Assembly (NCBI RefSeq): GCF_014650435.1
Contig: NZ_BMUY01000014.1
Coordinates: forward strand, 1 to 64,000
From: Streptomyces tendae
GTDB lineage: Bacteria > Actinomycetota > Actinomycetes > Streptomycetales > Streptomycetaceae
Length of the DNA stretch: 64,000 bases
Reading direction: 5' to 3'
The notes beneath the pieces were generated by a model that saw only the letters and a program-made list of their open reading frames with translations, did no database searches and was not told the origin of the DNA. This document shows positions 18,992 through 31,626 of the stretch, piece after piece (the first letter of the stretch is position 1; every line of letters begins with the position of its first letter). The position numbers were made by a program, and so were the translations under genes.

Positions 18992-20130
18992 GTCTGCTCG
19001 AGGTGCGGGACCTGAAGGTGACGTATCCCGGCGGTGCGGCCGCCGTGCGCGGGGTCGACCTGGCCCTGGAGGCGGGCGAGAAGCTCGGCATCGCGGGCGA
19101 GTCGGGCTGCGGCAAGTCCACCCTGGCCCTGGCGCTGCTGCGGCTGCTGCCGCCGGGTGCCCGGGTCGGCGGGGAGGTGCTGCTGGACGGCGAGGACGTG
19201 CTCACGATGAAGTGGGGCCGGGTACGGGCGGTCCGCTGGGCCGGCGCGTCGATCGTCTTCCAGGGCGCGATGCACTCCCTGAACGCCGTCCACCGCATCG
19301 GTGACCAGATCGCCGAGCCGATCCTGCTGCACCGCAGGGCCACGCCGGCCGGGGCGCGCAAGCGGGCCGGGGAACTGCTGGAGCAGGTCGGTCTGCCGGC
19401 CGCCCGGGCGAGTGCCTACCCGCACGAGTTGTCCGGCGGGCAGCGACAGCGGGTGATGATCGCGATGGCGCTCGCCTGCGACCCGCGGCTGATCGTCGCC
19501 GACGAGCCGACCACGGCGCTGGACGTGATGATCCAGGCGCAGATCCTGCGGCTGATCGAGGGCCTGGTGGGCGAGCAGGACGTCGGCCTCGTCATGATCA
19601 GCCACGACCTGGCCGTGCTGGCCGACACCTGCGACCGGCTCGCGGTGATGTACGCGGGCCGGGTGGTCGAGGAGGGTCCCGCCCGGGAGGTCTACGACGA
19701 CGCCCGGCATCCCTACGGCCGGGCGCTGTCGGAGGCGTTCCCCACGATCGGGGACCCGGCCTCCCGGTTCGCGCCCCGCGGGCTGCCGGGCGACCCGCCC
19801 GACCCGGCGGCGGTGCCGTCCGGGTGCGCGTTCCATCCGCGCTGCCCGGTCGCGCTGGACCTCTGTACGACCGAGGACCAGCTCCTGCGGGAAGCGGGCG
19901 CACGACGCCGGGCGGCATGCGTGCACGTGGGCTCGGACGGCACGGGAACAGCGGGCGGCGGTACGGCGGCCGAGGGCGGGACGCCCACCAAGGGCGCGGC
20001 GCCTGCCGGGGTCGGTGGCGCCGAGGAGCGTGGGACGCCCGCGGAGCGCGGGGAGCCTGCCGAGGGCGAACGACCCGCGGGCGGGGTCGCGGCGGCGGAG
20101 GACGACGGAGTGAGGAGCAGTGCCCCATGA
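18988..20130 (+). CDS. ABC transporter ATPase, DppD/OppD type, with low-complexity tail
   Basis: A 380-aa cytoplasmic ATPase: Walker A GESGCGKST, signature LSGGQRQR, Walker B LIVADEPTTALD, and the oligopeptide C-terminal zinc-finger-like region (CAFHPRCP). After this the protein carries about 65 residues of Gly/Ala/Glu-rich low-complexity sequence, unusual for the family. The start is the TTG at 18988, overlapping the permease stop, with GGGGG eight bases upstream. It ends in ATGA with the second ATPase. Confidence 0.9.
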   Translation: MSLLEVRDLKVTYPGGAAAVRGVDLALEAGEKLGIAGESGCGKSTLALALLRLLPPGARVGGEVLLDGEDVLTMKWGRVRAVRWAGASIVFQGAMHSLNAVHRIGDQIAEPILLHRRATPAGARKRAGELLEQVGLPAARASAYPHELSGGQRQRVMIAMALACDPRLIVADEPTTALDVMIQAQILRLIEGLVGEQDVGLVMISHDLAVLADTCDRLAVMYAGRVVEEGPAREVYDDARHPYGRALSEAFPTIGDPASRFAPRGLPGDPPDPAAVPSGCAFHPRCPVALDLCTTEDQLLREAGARRRAACVHVGSDGTGTAGGGTAAEGGTPTKGAAPAGVGGAEERGTPAERGEPAEGERPAGGVAAAEDDGVRSSAP

Positions 20131-21182
20131 CCAGCACCATGTCCGGCGGCGCACCCACCGGGCCGCAGCAAGACACCCCCGGTGACCCTCCTCCGCTGCT
20201 GAGCGTCCAGGGGCTGCACGTCACGTTCCCCGGCAGGCGCGGGGCGGCCGCCGCCCGAGCCGTGGACGGGGTCGACCTCGACATCCGGCGGGGTGAGATC
20301 GTCGCGCTGGTCGGCGAGTCGGGCTGCGGCAAGACGACCCTGGCCCGTTCGCTGCTCGGCCTGGTGCGGCCGACCGGGGGACGCGTCAGCTTCGACGGCG
20401 CGTCCCTCACGTACTCCGCCCGGGCTCTCAAGGCGTACCGCAGGCGGGCCCAGCTGGTCCTGCAGGATCCGAACGGTTCGCTGAACCCGCGGCACACGGT
20501 GTACGACATCGTCGCCGAGGGCCTGCGCATCCACGGCCACGCCGGGGACGAGCGGACAGCGGTCGCCGAGGCGCTCGCGCGTGCCGGGCTGCGGCCGCCG
20601 GAGCGGTTCTTCCTGCGCTACCCGCACGAGCTGTCCGGGGGCCAGCGCCAGCGGGTCGTCATCGCGGGCGCGCTGGTCCTGCAACCCGAACTGCTCGTCG
20701 CCGACGAACCGGTGGCCTCCCTCGACGCGTCGGTGCGCGGCGAGATCCTCGCGCTGCTGCTGCGGCTGCGCACCGAGCTGGGCCTGGCCGCGCTCGTGGT
20801 GACCCACGATCTGGGCCTGGCCTGGAACATCGCCGACCGGGTCGCGGTGATGTACCTGGGCCGGATCGTCGAGACCGGCCCGGTGGAGCAGGTGCTGACG
20901 GCACCCCGGCACCCCTACACCCAGGCCCTGCTGTCCGTGCTGCCCGAGGCCCCCGGCACCCCGGTCGTGCTCACCGGCGAGCCTCCGGACCCGTCGTACG
21001 TCCCCGGCGGCTGTCGCTTCCACGTCCGCTGCCCGGTCCTGGCGAGCGGCGAGGCCGAACGCGCCGGCGTCGCGGATGCCTGCCGGAACCGCGAGCTGGA
21101 GATCCTGCGCGGCGGCGACGAGTCCCAGGTCGCCTGCCACTGGGCCCGGGCGGAGCAGCCCGCGGCCAAGGGAACGGGCTGA
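20127..21182 (+). CDS. ABC transporter ATPase, DppF/OppF type
   Basis: A 351-aa ATPase, partner of the DppD-type subunit. Walker A GESGCGKTT, signature LSGGQRQRV, Walker B LLVADEPVASLD, H-loop VVTHDLGL, and a C-terminal CRFHVRCPV oligopeptide motif are all intact. The ATG at 20127 overlaps the previous TGA. It is the last gene of the five-gene importer and converges on ribF with only 66 bases between them and no clear hairpin. Confidence 0.94.
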   Translation: MTSTMSGGAPTGPQQDTPGDPPPLLSVQGLHVTFPGRRGAAAARAVDGVDLDIRRGEIVALVGESGCGKTTLARSLLGLVRPTGGRVSFDGASLTYSARALKAYRRRAQLVLQDPNGSLNPRHTVYDIVAEGLRIHGHAGDERTAVAEALARAGLRPPERFFLRYPHELSGGQRQRVVIAGALVLQPELLVADEPVASLDASVRGEILALLLRLRTELGLAALVVTHDLGLAWNIADRVAVMYLGRIVETGPVEQVLTAPRHPYTQALLSVLPEAPGTPVVLTGEPPDPSYVPGGCRFHVRCPVLASGEAERAGVADACRNRELEILRGGDESQVACHWARAEQPAAKGTG

Positions 21183-21248
21183 CGGGCGACCGGGGGACGG
21201 CCGCAGCGGAGGCGGGCCCCCGGCAGTCGGCGGATCAGACCCCGGCCG

Positions 21249-22205
21249 TCAGGCCCCGGGCGCGTCCGTCGCGGTGAGCTCGCGGCACCTGTCGACGTCC
21301 TCGGCCATCTGCACCAGGAGCGCGTCCAGCGTCTCGAACTTCGCCTGCCCCCGGACGTAGGCCACGAAGTCCACGGCGACGTGCAGGCCGTACAGCTCCA
21401 GGCCGACGCGGTCGATGGCGTACGCCTCGACCGTGCGCTCGGTGCCCTCGAACTGCGGGTTGGTGCCGACGGAGATCGCGGCCGGCATCGCCTCGCCCTG
21501 GGCGTGCAGCCAGCCGGCGTAGACGCCGTCGGCCGGGATCGCGGTGTGCGGGAGAGTCTCGACGTTGGCCGTGGGGAAGCCCATCTCGCGGCCGCGCTGG
21601 GCGCCCCGCACGACCACGCCCTCCACGCGGTGCGGTCGGCCCAGGATCTCCGCGGCGCCGGACACGTCGCCCTCGGCGACCAGGCGGCGGGTCAGGGTGG
21701 AGGAGAACGGCTCGCCGCCGCCGGCCTCGCCGGTGACGTACAGGTCGACGACCTCGACCTCGAAGTCGTAGACCTTGCCCTGCTCGGTGAGGAAGTCCAC
21801 GTTCCCGGCGGCCTTGTGGCCGAAGCGGAAGTTGGGGCCCTCGACGACCGCCTTGGCGCGCAGCCGGTCGACCAGGACCTTGACCACGAAGTCGGCGGCG
21901 GAGAGCTTCGAGAACTCCTTGGTGAAGGGGAGGATCAGCACCGCGTCCACGCCCAGGTCCGCCATCAGTTCGGCCCGGCGGTGGTGCGGGGCGAGCAGCG
22001 GGGGGTGGCTGCCGGGGCGGACGACCTCACTGGGGTGCGGGTCGAAGGTGACGACGACGGCCGGAACGCCCAGCTCGCGGGCCCGGTCCACGGCGTGCCT
22101 GATGATCAGCTGGTGCCCGCGGTGAACGCCGTCGTAGGAGCCAATGGTGACGACGCTGCGTCCCCAGTCCTCGGGGATGTCCTCCAAGCCACGCCAGCGC
22201 TGCAC
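21249..22205 (-). CDS. ribF: Bifunctional riboflavin kinase/FAD synthetase
   Basis: A 318-aa enzyme making FMN and then FAD. The N-terminal adenylyltransferase domain has IGSYDGVHRGHQLIIR (about 21-36), and the C-terminal riboflavin kinase domain has GREMGFPTANV (about 205-215). The length is normal. The GTG at 22205 is the start (product VQRWRGLEDIPEDW). It lies downstream of the 1313-aa gene on the same strand. No FMN riboswitch is visible upstream. Confidence 0.95.
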   Translation of the reverse strand: MQRWRGLEDIPEDWGRSVVTIGSYDGVHRGHQLIIRHAVDRARELGVPAVVVTFDPHPSEVVRPGSHPPLLAPHHRRAELMADLGVDAVLILPFTKEFSKLSAADFVVKVLVDRLRAKAVVEGPNFRFGHKAAGNVDFLTEQGKVYDFEVEVVDLYVTGEAGGGEPFSSTLTRRLVAEGDVSGAAEILGRPHRVEGVVVRGAQRGREMGFPTANVETLPHTAIPADGVYAGWLHAQGEAMPAAISVGTNPQFEGTERTVEAYAIDRVGLELYGLHVAVDFVAYVRGQAKFETLDALLVQMAEDVDRCRELTATDAPGA

Positions 22206-22341
22206 TGTGTCCGCTCCTCGGTGCTTCCGTGGTTTCGATGGTTCCGTGGTGACCCTTGCGCAGGTCTAAGGGTGCCATGCCGTCCGGCTCCGGCCCGCAT
22301 CGGCATCCGCCTCCGCATCGGCGCCGTGACCGAGGCCCGGA

Positions 22342-25300
22342 TCAGGCGAGGACGCGGGCGCCCGCCAGGTGCTCGATCGTGCGGCGGGTGCTGGGACCCA
22401 CCAGCGCGGCCCAGTCCTGGGGCGCGTCGCTGAGCCAGCCGGTCAGCCGGGCGGCGAAGCCGGGGAGGTGGCGGGCCAGGTCGACGAGGCCGCGGTCGAA
22501 GCGGGTGGCGCCCTCGGGGGTGCGGACGAGGAGCAGCCCGGTGCGCTGCACGAGGGCGCGCAGCTCCTCCCCTTCGCACCGGGCGGCCGCGTGCAGCAGC
22601 GCGTCCAGGACGGCGGGTTCGTGCTCGTGGGCGAACAGGTGCTCCCGCAGGCTGCGGCGGAGCGGGGCGCCCGACGTCGCCCCGTCGGCGGCGAGGACTC
22701 CGGCGAGCGCGGCCCGCACCGGCTCGGGGCCGTCGTCCAGGAGGCGGGTGACCAGCGGCAGGAGTACGGCGCGGGGTGCGGGGTCCCGGTCCAGGCGCCG
22801 GTCGACGTACGCGGCCAGGTGTCCGGCGGTCTCGGGGCGCTCGGCCACCGCCCGCCCGACGAGGGCGGCCACCCGGTCGGCCAGCGCGGGCGTGGTGGCG
22901 TCGGCGAGCCTGCGCAGCGCCTCACCGGCGTCCGGGCCGAGCAGACGGGCCCGGAACGCCTCCAGGACGGGCTCGGGGTGGGTCGGCAGGGCGGCGGCCA
23001 CCGCGCCCGGCGGGAGGTACGGGTCGCCGGCGGCGAAGTGGTCGAGGGCCCTGGGGAGGTGGCGGTCGCGGCAGGCGGGGTCCTGGATGAGCAGGGCCAG
23101 TGCGCCGCCGCGCAGCGGGCTGTCGGAGGGACCGGCGAGCAGGACGAGGGCGGCGTGGCGGAGCAGGGTGCGGTCGGCGCCGGGGCGCGCGTGCGGGGCG
23201 GTCCGCAGGCCGTGGGTGACCGCCGCGGTCTGCCGCGCGGGGCGCTCGTCGCGCGCCCACCGCTCCACCGCGCGGCAGAGCGCCGACGGCTCCTCCTCGG
23301 CCAGGACGGCGAGCAGTTCGTCGGCGCGCCGGTGCGCGCTGTCGACGAGGACCTCGGTGAGGCTGTCCAGGCCGCGGTGGCGGTGCGTGTGCAGCAGCGC
23401 CTGCGCGGCCGTCGCCACGGTGGCGTGCGGGGTGGCGGGCAGCGGCCGCTCGTCGTCGAACCAGCGCACGAGGAGCGGTTGTACGGCCGCGGGGTCGGCG
23501 ACGAGCAGCCCGGCCGCGGTGTCGAGGTGCCTGGGGCCGGGGCGGTGCGGCGGTCCGTCGGCGAGGACGAGGCGGCGCAGCAGGTCGAGGCGGGTGGTCC
23601 CGGGCAGCCGCAGGGCCGTCCAGAATCCGGGCCCGAACACCTGGGGCGCCGGCTGCCCCTCGCCGCCCCGTTCCGCGATCCCGTCGGCGAGCAGCCGCAG
23701 CACCTCCGTGTACGGCGTCGCGTCGGGGACGCGGGTCAGCACCTCGGCGAGCAGCCGGGCGGCCCACCAGGAGTGCTGATCGAGGTCCAGGGCGTGCACC
23801 AGCTCTTCGAGGGTCAGGGCGAGTTGGGGGACGCCGTGCTGACGGGCGAGGAGCAGGACCGCCTCGACGACGGAGCCGATGCGGTGGTGCGGGACGGGCA
23901 GGGTGTGGGTGCCGTGCGGGGTGTCACGACGGTGGACGAGGGCGCGCAGGGCCTCCTCCAGGTCGAGGTGAATGCCCTGGATCCAGTCGGCGAGCTCCTC
24001 GTGCGCGAAGCGGTAGCCGCTGCCCGCGGGTGCGAAGAGGCCCTCGGCGAGCACGGCCGGTGCCCAGCCGGTGCCGCCGCCCAGCCGGGCCGGGGCCGGT
24101 CCCCACGGGAACAGCGCCTCGAAGGAGTCCCGGTCCAGTCCGCCCTGTCCGGACCCGAGGCTGCGCCGGGCGGCTTCGTGTACCTGGCCCGAGACCTTCG
24201 CCGCGAGTCGGCGCACGGCGGTGCCGTGCAGGCCGTTCTCCCCGGCCAGGCGGGTGGCGACGCGCAGGCACATCAGGTCCAGGTAGGCGGCGAAGACCGC
24301 GTCCCGGGTGACGGGTGCGGGGGCCGGGGGGCCGGGCAGGGCGGCGTGGACCTCCGCGAACAGGCGGAGGGTGAGGGGGTGAGCGGCGTCCGGGTCGGCC
24401 AGGGCGCCTTCCGGCACGCCGTGGCGTACGCGCGCCTCTCGGGCCTCCTCGTCGCTCAGGTCGCCGAGGCGGACACAGGGCGGGAGCCCGACGGGCCCAC
24501 CCCCCGGGGTGCCTGCGGACGCCGGCCCGGAGCCGACGGCTTCCGTCGCGTCCGGGGGACCTGCGGCACCGGTGCCGGACCCCGGTAGCGGTACCGCGCG
24601 GCCGATGCCGCCACGCCACCACGGAGCGGCACCACCGGACGCCGGCCCTGAGCCGACCGCACCCGTCTCCTCCAAGGAACCTGCGACACCGGACGCCGGG
24701 TGCGGTCCCGCAGGCGCGGCGGTACGACGCGGCCACGGTGGCGCACCGGACGTCCCACCGGTCGCCCAGGGTGTCGGCGCTGCTCCTGCTGGTGCCTCCG
24801 GGCGCGCCGGCCGCAAGTCGGCCCAGGACGAGGCCACACCCGCTCCCGGCCCCGGCACGGCGAGAGCCGCCCGGGGCGGCGGGGCCTGCCCCATGTCCGA
24901 TCCGTGCAGCAGCTCCCTCGGGAACTCCGCTCCGGCGTGCTCCCAGTACTCCGCGCGGCAGGCCAGCACCAGCCGTGCCCCCGTCGCCCCCAGCCAGGTG
25001 GCCGTGCCCTCGGTCCACTCGGGGAGCCGGTGGGCCAGGGCGGGCGGCATCTCCTCGGGGCCGTCCAGGAGGAGCAGGAGGGGCCGTCCGGCGGTGCGGG
25101 CCAGGTGGGCGAGGCGGTCCGGGGAGATGTCGCCGAGGCTGCCGGGGTCGGAGCCGTCCGAGGCGGCGACGATGCGGGCGGCCCGGGCCAGTGTCCGGCG
25201 GGCGGCGTCCGCCAGCGACATGTCGTCGTCCTGCAGATCGGCGCCGCGCAGCCACAGCGTGGGCGCCGCGTCCGGGCCCCGGGAACGACGGGCGGCGAGG

Positions 25301-26283
25301 GCCGCCAGCTCGGTCGTCCGGCCACTGCCCGGCGCGCCGACCAGACCGAGCACGCGGGCCCGGCCTGCGGTGAAGGCGGCGAACTCGCGTGTCACCGCCG
25401 TCCGTTCGACCGGCTCCGCCGCGCCGGATCCGCTGCCCGGCACGGCGAGGGGGTCCCCGTCCCGGACCGATGTCGCGGTGAGGGCGAGCACGCCGGCCGG
25501 ATTGAGGTCGGCGCCGTAGGCCGGGACGGTCGCCGCGTTCTCGGCGAGGAGTGCGGCGAGCGGGCCCGTGGCGGCGGGGCGCAGTGGTACGGCGAAGCCG
25601 ACGTCGCTGTGTCCCGAGCTGAGGGCGGTGCCGAGGACGCCGAGGACGGCGCCGGTCGCCGCGTCGAGCACGGGTCCGCCGGCCGCGCCGCCGCCCAGCC
25701 GCAGCGCGTCCCGCCCGCAGGTGCCGACGGCCAGTTCGAGGGCGTCGCCGAGGTGGTGGAAGCGGTCGGTGGCCGTGTAGGTGACGTCGGTGGCGCCCAG
25801 GACTCGGGCCTCCCGCCAGCCGCCGGCGGCGATCCGGACGTAGGTCCCGGCCTCGACGCGGTCCCGGACGGTGAGCGGCAGCGGGTCGACGCCGAGGCCC
25901 TCGGTGCGCACCAGGGCCAGGCCGAGGGCGGGCAGCGGGGTCACGTCGGCGGCGGCCACGACGCGCCGACGGTCCCCGGCGGTGCTCAGCACCAGGCGGG
26001 TCAGGCCGTCGACCGCTTCGTGGCTGGTGAGCACCGTGCCGTGGTGGTCGGCGACGAATCCCGTGCCGCGGGGGCGGCCGGCGAGGTCGTGGAAGCGGAT
26101 CAGCGCGGCGTCGTGGGCGCACCCGGCCGGATCGGACGCGTACCCCGCCGGATCGGACGCGTACCCTGCCGGATCGGCCTGCCGGGCGGCCGGTGGGCCG
26201 CCTCGTGCCTCCCGGGAGTCGGGCCCGGGCCGCTCCCCCGCCCTGCCGCCCGTCGTCTCCCGGGACCGGTTCCGCGACGCCAT
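22342..26283 (-). CDS. Large protein: degenerate trypsin-like domain plus P-loop region
   Basis: A 1313-aa protein. Residues about 57-240 have a trypsin fold pattern (GTGFVADHHGTVLTSHEAV, then GPVLDAATGAVLGVL). H88 is kept, but the usual DxAL aspartate is G121 and the GxSGG serine is A201, so it should be catalytically dead. A P-loop segment follows (GAPGSGRTTEL, about 316-326, with R322 in the usual lysine place) and a Walker-B-like RPLLLLLDGPEE. A Pro/Gly-rich linker and a long Leu/Ala-rich helical-repeat region fill the rest. STAND-like scaffolds fit, but the role is unknown. ATG at 26283 with GGGGAGG eight bases upstream. A homologue sits between ribF and truB in other streptomycetes, from memory. 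Confidence 0.85.
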   Translation of the reverse strand: MASRNRSRETTGGRAGERPGPDSREARGGPPAARQADPAGYASDPAGYASDPAGCAHDAALIRFHDLAGRPRGTGFVADHHGTVLTSHEAVDGLTRLVLSTAGDRRRVVAAADVTPLPALGLALVRTEGLGVDPLPLTVRDRVEAGTYVRIAAGGWREARVLGATDVTYTATDRFHHLGDALELAVGTCGRDALRLGGGAAGGPVLDAATGAVLGVLGTALSSGHSDVGFAVPLRPAATGPLAALLAENAATVPAYGADLNPAGVLALTATSVRDGDPLAVPGSGSGAAEPVERTAVTREFAAFTAGRARVLGLVGAPGSGRTTELAALAARRSRGPDAAPTLWLRGADLQDDDMSLADAARRTLARAARIVAASDGSDPGSLGDISPDRLAHLARTAGRPLLLLLDGPEEMPPALAHRLPEWTEGTATWLGATGARLVLACRAEYWEHAGAEFPRELLHGSDMGQAPPPRAALAVPGPGAGVASSWADLRPARPEAPAGAAPTPWATGGTSGAPPWPRRTAAPAGPHPASGVAGSLEETGAVGSGPASGGAAPWWRGGIGRAVPLPGSGTGAAGPPDATEAVGSGPASAGTPGGGPVGLPPCVRLGDLSDEEAREARVRHGVPEGALADPDAAHPLTLRLFAEVHAALPGPPAPAPVTRDAVFAAYLDLMCLRVATRLAGENGLHGTAVRRLAAKVSGQVHEAARRSLGSGQGGLDRDSFEALFPWGPAPARLGGGTGWAPAVLAEGLFAPAGSGYRFAHEELADWIQGIHLDLEEALRALVHRRDTPHGTHTLPVPHHRIGSVVEAVLLLARQHGVPQLALTLEELVHALDLDQHSWWAARLLAEVLTRVPDATPYTEVLRLLADGIAERGGEGQPAPQVFGPGFWTALRLPGTTRLDLLRRLVLADGPPHRPGPRHLDTAAGLLVADPAAVQPLLVRWFDDERPLPATPHATVATAAQALLHTHRHRGLDSLTEVLVDSAHRRADELLAVLAEEEPSALCRAVERWARDERPARQTAAVTHGLRTAPHARPGADRTLLRHAALVLLAGPSDSPLRGGALALLIQDPACRDRHLPRALDHFAAGDPYLPPGAVAAALPTHPEPVLEAFRARLLGPDAGEALRRLADATTPALADRVAALVGRAVAERPETAGHLAAYVDRRLDRDPAPRAVLLPLVTRLLDDGPEPVRAALAGVLAADGATSGAPLRRSLREHLFAHEHEPAVLDALLHAAARCEGEELRALVQRTGLLLVRTPEGATRFDRGLVDLARHLPGFAARLTGWLSDAPQDWAALVGPSTRRTIEHLAGARVLA
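26126..26177 (-). repeat. 21-bp tandem repeat near the N-terminus of the 1313-aa protein
   Basis: Two full 21-base units (26126-26146, 26147-26167) and a 10-base partial copy encode DPAGYAS heptapeptides at about residues 37-53. The reading frame is kept, so the copy number can change without a frameshift. Confidence 0.85.
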
Positions 26284-26470
26284 CGTCGAACCTCCCCGCC
26301 CTACACCCGTGCCGTGTGTTCGACGGTAGGCGCGAGATGATCAGCGGGACAGATCTCCTGGCGAACGCGCCCCCTTCCACTCCCCCGGTTCACTCCGAGC
26401 GCCTGCCCGGACGGGTGAACAGAAGGGGTGGGTTGGATACACCCTAGGGAGCGGGGGAACCGAGGGGGGA

Positions 26471-26516
26471 CCGTGGAGCGGCGACAGTGGCAGTCCCCGT
26501 GATCGCCGCTCCACGG
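26471..26516 (-). terminator. Terminator downstream of truB
   Basis: A perfect 14-bp inverted repeat (26471-26484 with 26503-26516) with an 18-nt loop, 22 bases beyond the truB stop. It ends the rimP-to-truB run before the 1313-aa gene. Confidence 0.72.
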
Positions 26517-26538
26517 GCGGACCCGACGGCGGGTCGGC

Positions 26539-27444
26539 TCAGCCGAAGACGGCCAGGCTCTTCGCCTTGCCCTTGTGCTCCTCCACGAGGGCGAGGAGGC
26601 GCCCCTCGGCATCGAAGACGGCGACGGCACCGGCGCCCGTGTACTCCTCGGGCATCTCAAGGCGTACGCCGTTGGTGAGCAGCCGGGCCCGCTTCGTGTC
26701 CACGTCCCAGCGGGGGAAGGCGGCACCGGCCGCGTCCGCGACGGGCATGACGGTCAGCTCCTGCTGGAGCTGGTCCAGGGTGCGGGCGCCGTCCAGCTTG
26801 TACGGCCCGACGCGGGTGCGCCGCAGTGCCGTGAGGTGTCCGCCGACGCCGAGGCCGGCGCCCAGGTCGCGGGCGAGGGCACGGATGTAGGTGCCGGAGG
26901 AGCAGGTCACCGAGACCACCAGGTCGAGCACCGGGGTGCCGTCGTCGGCGACGGCGTCCCGGACGTCGTACACCGCGAAGGAGGAGACGGTGACGGGGCG
27001 GGCGGGGATCTCGAAGTCCTCGCCCTCGCGGGCCCGCTTGTAGGAGCGCACGCCCTTGATCTTGATGGCGCTGACCTTGGACGGCACCTGCATGATGTCG
27101 CCGCTCAGCTCGGCGATGCCGGCGTCGATCGCCTCCCGGGTGACCTTCGAGGCGTCCCGCGACCCCGTGATCTCGCCCTCGGCGTCGTCGGTGAGCGTCG
27201 TCTGCCCGAGCCTGATGGTGCCCAGGTACTCCTTCTCGGTGAGGGCGAGGTGACCGAGGAGCTTGGTCGCCCGCTCCACACCGAGGACCAGGACGCCCGT
27301 CGCCATCGGGTCGAGCGTGCCGGCGTGCCCGACGCGCCGGGTGCGGGCGATGCCCCGCATCTTGGCGACGACGTCGTGCGAAGTGAAGCCCGACGGCTTG
27401 TCGACGATGACAAGGCCGTCGGGCGTGTTGTGCTTCTCGGTCAT
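26539..27444 (-). CDS. truB: tRNA pseudouridine-55 synthase
   Basis: A 301-aa enzyme that makes pseudouridine 55 in the T-loop of tRNAs. The catalytic motif GHAGTLDPMATGVL contains the nucleophilic aspartate, and KPSGFTSHDVV and the PUA-like C-terminal domain are present. Its ATG overlaps the rbfA stop (ATGA). It is the last gene of the translation-factor cluster. Confidence 0.96.
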   Translation of the reverse strand: MTEKHNTPDGLVIVDKPSGFTSHDVVAKMRGIARTRRVGHAGTLDPMATGVLVLGVERATKLLGHLALTEKEYLGTIRLGQTTLTDDAEGEITGSRDASKVTREAIDAGIAELSGDIMQVPSKVSAIKIKGVRSYKRAREGEDFEIPARPVTVSSFAVYDVRDAVADDGTPVLDLVVSVTCSSGTYIRALARDLGAGLGVGGHLTALRRTRVGPYKLDGARTLDQLQQELTVMPVADAAGAAFPRWDVDTKRARLLTNGVRLEMPEEYTGAGAVAVFDAEGRLLALVEEHKGKAKSLAVFG

Positions 27445-27917
27445 TTAGCGGTGTCGTCCGTCTCGTCGGCCCCGGTCTCGGTCTCCGTCTCGTCCTCGCC
27501 CGGCTTGCGGTACGGGTCCGCTTCACCCGCGTACGCGGCGCCGGCGGACGCCTCGCGCACCTTCTCGTCGGACTGCCGCGCCTTGTCGAGGAGGTCCTCG
27601 ATGTTGCGTGCGGTGTCCGGCAGGGCGTCCATGACGAAGGTCAGGGTCGGCGTGAACTTCACGCCCGCCGCCTTGCCGACCTCGGAGCGCAGGATGCCCT
27701 TGGCGCTCTCCAGGCCCGCCGAGGCGGCCTTGCGCTCCTCGTCGTCCCCGTAGACCGTGTAGAAGACGGTCGCCTCCCGCAGGTCACCCGTGACCCGGGT
27801 GTCCGTGATGGTGACGTGCGAGCCGAGCCGCGGGTCCTTGATCCCGCGCTGCAGCTTCTGGGCCACCACCTCTCGGATGAGGTCCGCCAGCCTTTTCGCC
27901 CGCGCGTTGTCGGCCAC
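27441..27917 (-). CDS. rbfA: Ribosome-binding factor A
   Basis: A 158-aa small-subunit maturation factor. The KH-like core (ARAKRLADLIREVVAQKLQRGIKDPRLG, then VTITDTRVTGDLREATVFYTVYG) is complete, and an acidic, disordered tail of about 30 residues follows, as in other actinobacteria. It overlaps truB by 4 bases. Confidence 0.95.
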   Translation of the reverse strand: MADNARAKRLADLIREVVAQKLQRGIKDPRLGSHVTITDTRVTGDLREATVFYTVYGDDEERKAASAGLESAKGILRSEVGKAAGVKFTPTLTFVMDALPDTARNIEDLLDKARQSDEKVREASAGAAYAGEADPYRKPGEDETETETGADETDDTAK

Positions 27918-27999
27918 TGGTCCGTCTCCCGTTCTTTCTTCTCTTGCCCGATCCGGCTTCTCTTGCCCGATCCGGTCTTCTGCCGATTGCCCGGTCTGG

Positions 28000-28308
28000 T
28001 CAGTCGTCGTCGCCGTGGAAGCGCCGCCTCACCGACAGCAGTTCCACCTCGGGGCGGCCGGCCACCAGCCGTTCGCACCGGTCGAGCACGTCGCTGAGGT
28101 GGCCCGCGTCGCCGGACACCATGGCGAGGCCGACGACCGCCCGGCGGTGGAGGTTCATGTGCTCCACCTCCGCCGCGCTCACCGCGTACTTCCGCTGGAG
28201 TTCGGCGACGATCGGACGGACGACGGAGCGCTTCTCCTTCAGCGAATGTACGTCGCCGAGGAGGAGGTCGAAGGACAGCGTCCCCACATACATGTGCAGC
28301 CGGTTCAC
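28000..28308 (-). CDS. DUF503 (YlxP-like) protein
   Basis: A 102-aa protein of the YlxP family (core MYVGTLSFDLLLGDVHSLKEKRSVVRPIV), commonly found between infB and rbfA and thought to act in ribosome assembly. The GTG at 28308 gives 102 aa; the ATG at 28293 gives 97 aa and is where many relatives begin, so the true start may be 28293. It is followed after 82 bases by rbfA. Confidence 0.88.
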   Translation of the reverse strand: MNRLHMYVGTLSFDLLLGDVHSLKEKRSVVRPIVAELQRKYAVSAAEVEHMNLHRRAVVGLAMVSGDAGHLSDVLDRCERLVAGRPEVELLSVRRRFHGDDD

Positions 28309-28374
28309 CCGCCGGTCCGGGATCGATGGCCCCGCCGCGAACGGGCGGGATCATCTGAACCGTACAACGAACGA

Positions 28375-28418
28375 CCGGGGCCGATCGACGGATATTGTGC
28401 TCCGCCGACCGGCCCCGG
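28375..28418 (-). terminator. Hairpin downstream of infB
   Basis: A 9-bp GC-only inverted repeat (28375-28383 with 28410-28418) with a 26-nt loop, 28 bases past the infB stop. It is a weak terminator or processing hairpin between infB and the DUF503 gene. Confidence 0.45.
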
Positions 28419-28445
28419 ACCGGTCACTCCCGGAAGTCGCGGTAC

Positions 28446-31508
<3,063 letters not shown>

Positions 31509-31626
31509 TTCGCTCCTCTGAGGTCCGGGTTGCGTCCGGACCGTCGCTAGTTCATGGGCGTACTCATCGCGTACTCATCGAGTGCTCATCGCAATCTCGA
31601 CCTGCTTTCGACTCGCGAGGTACCAA

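Noticed and set aside
22206..22341. Possible FMN riboswitch upstream of ribF
   Set aside because: The conserved FMN-element sequence blocks are absent and the gap is short.
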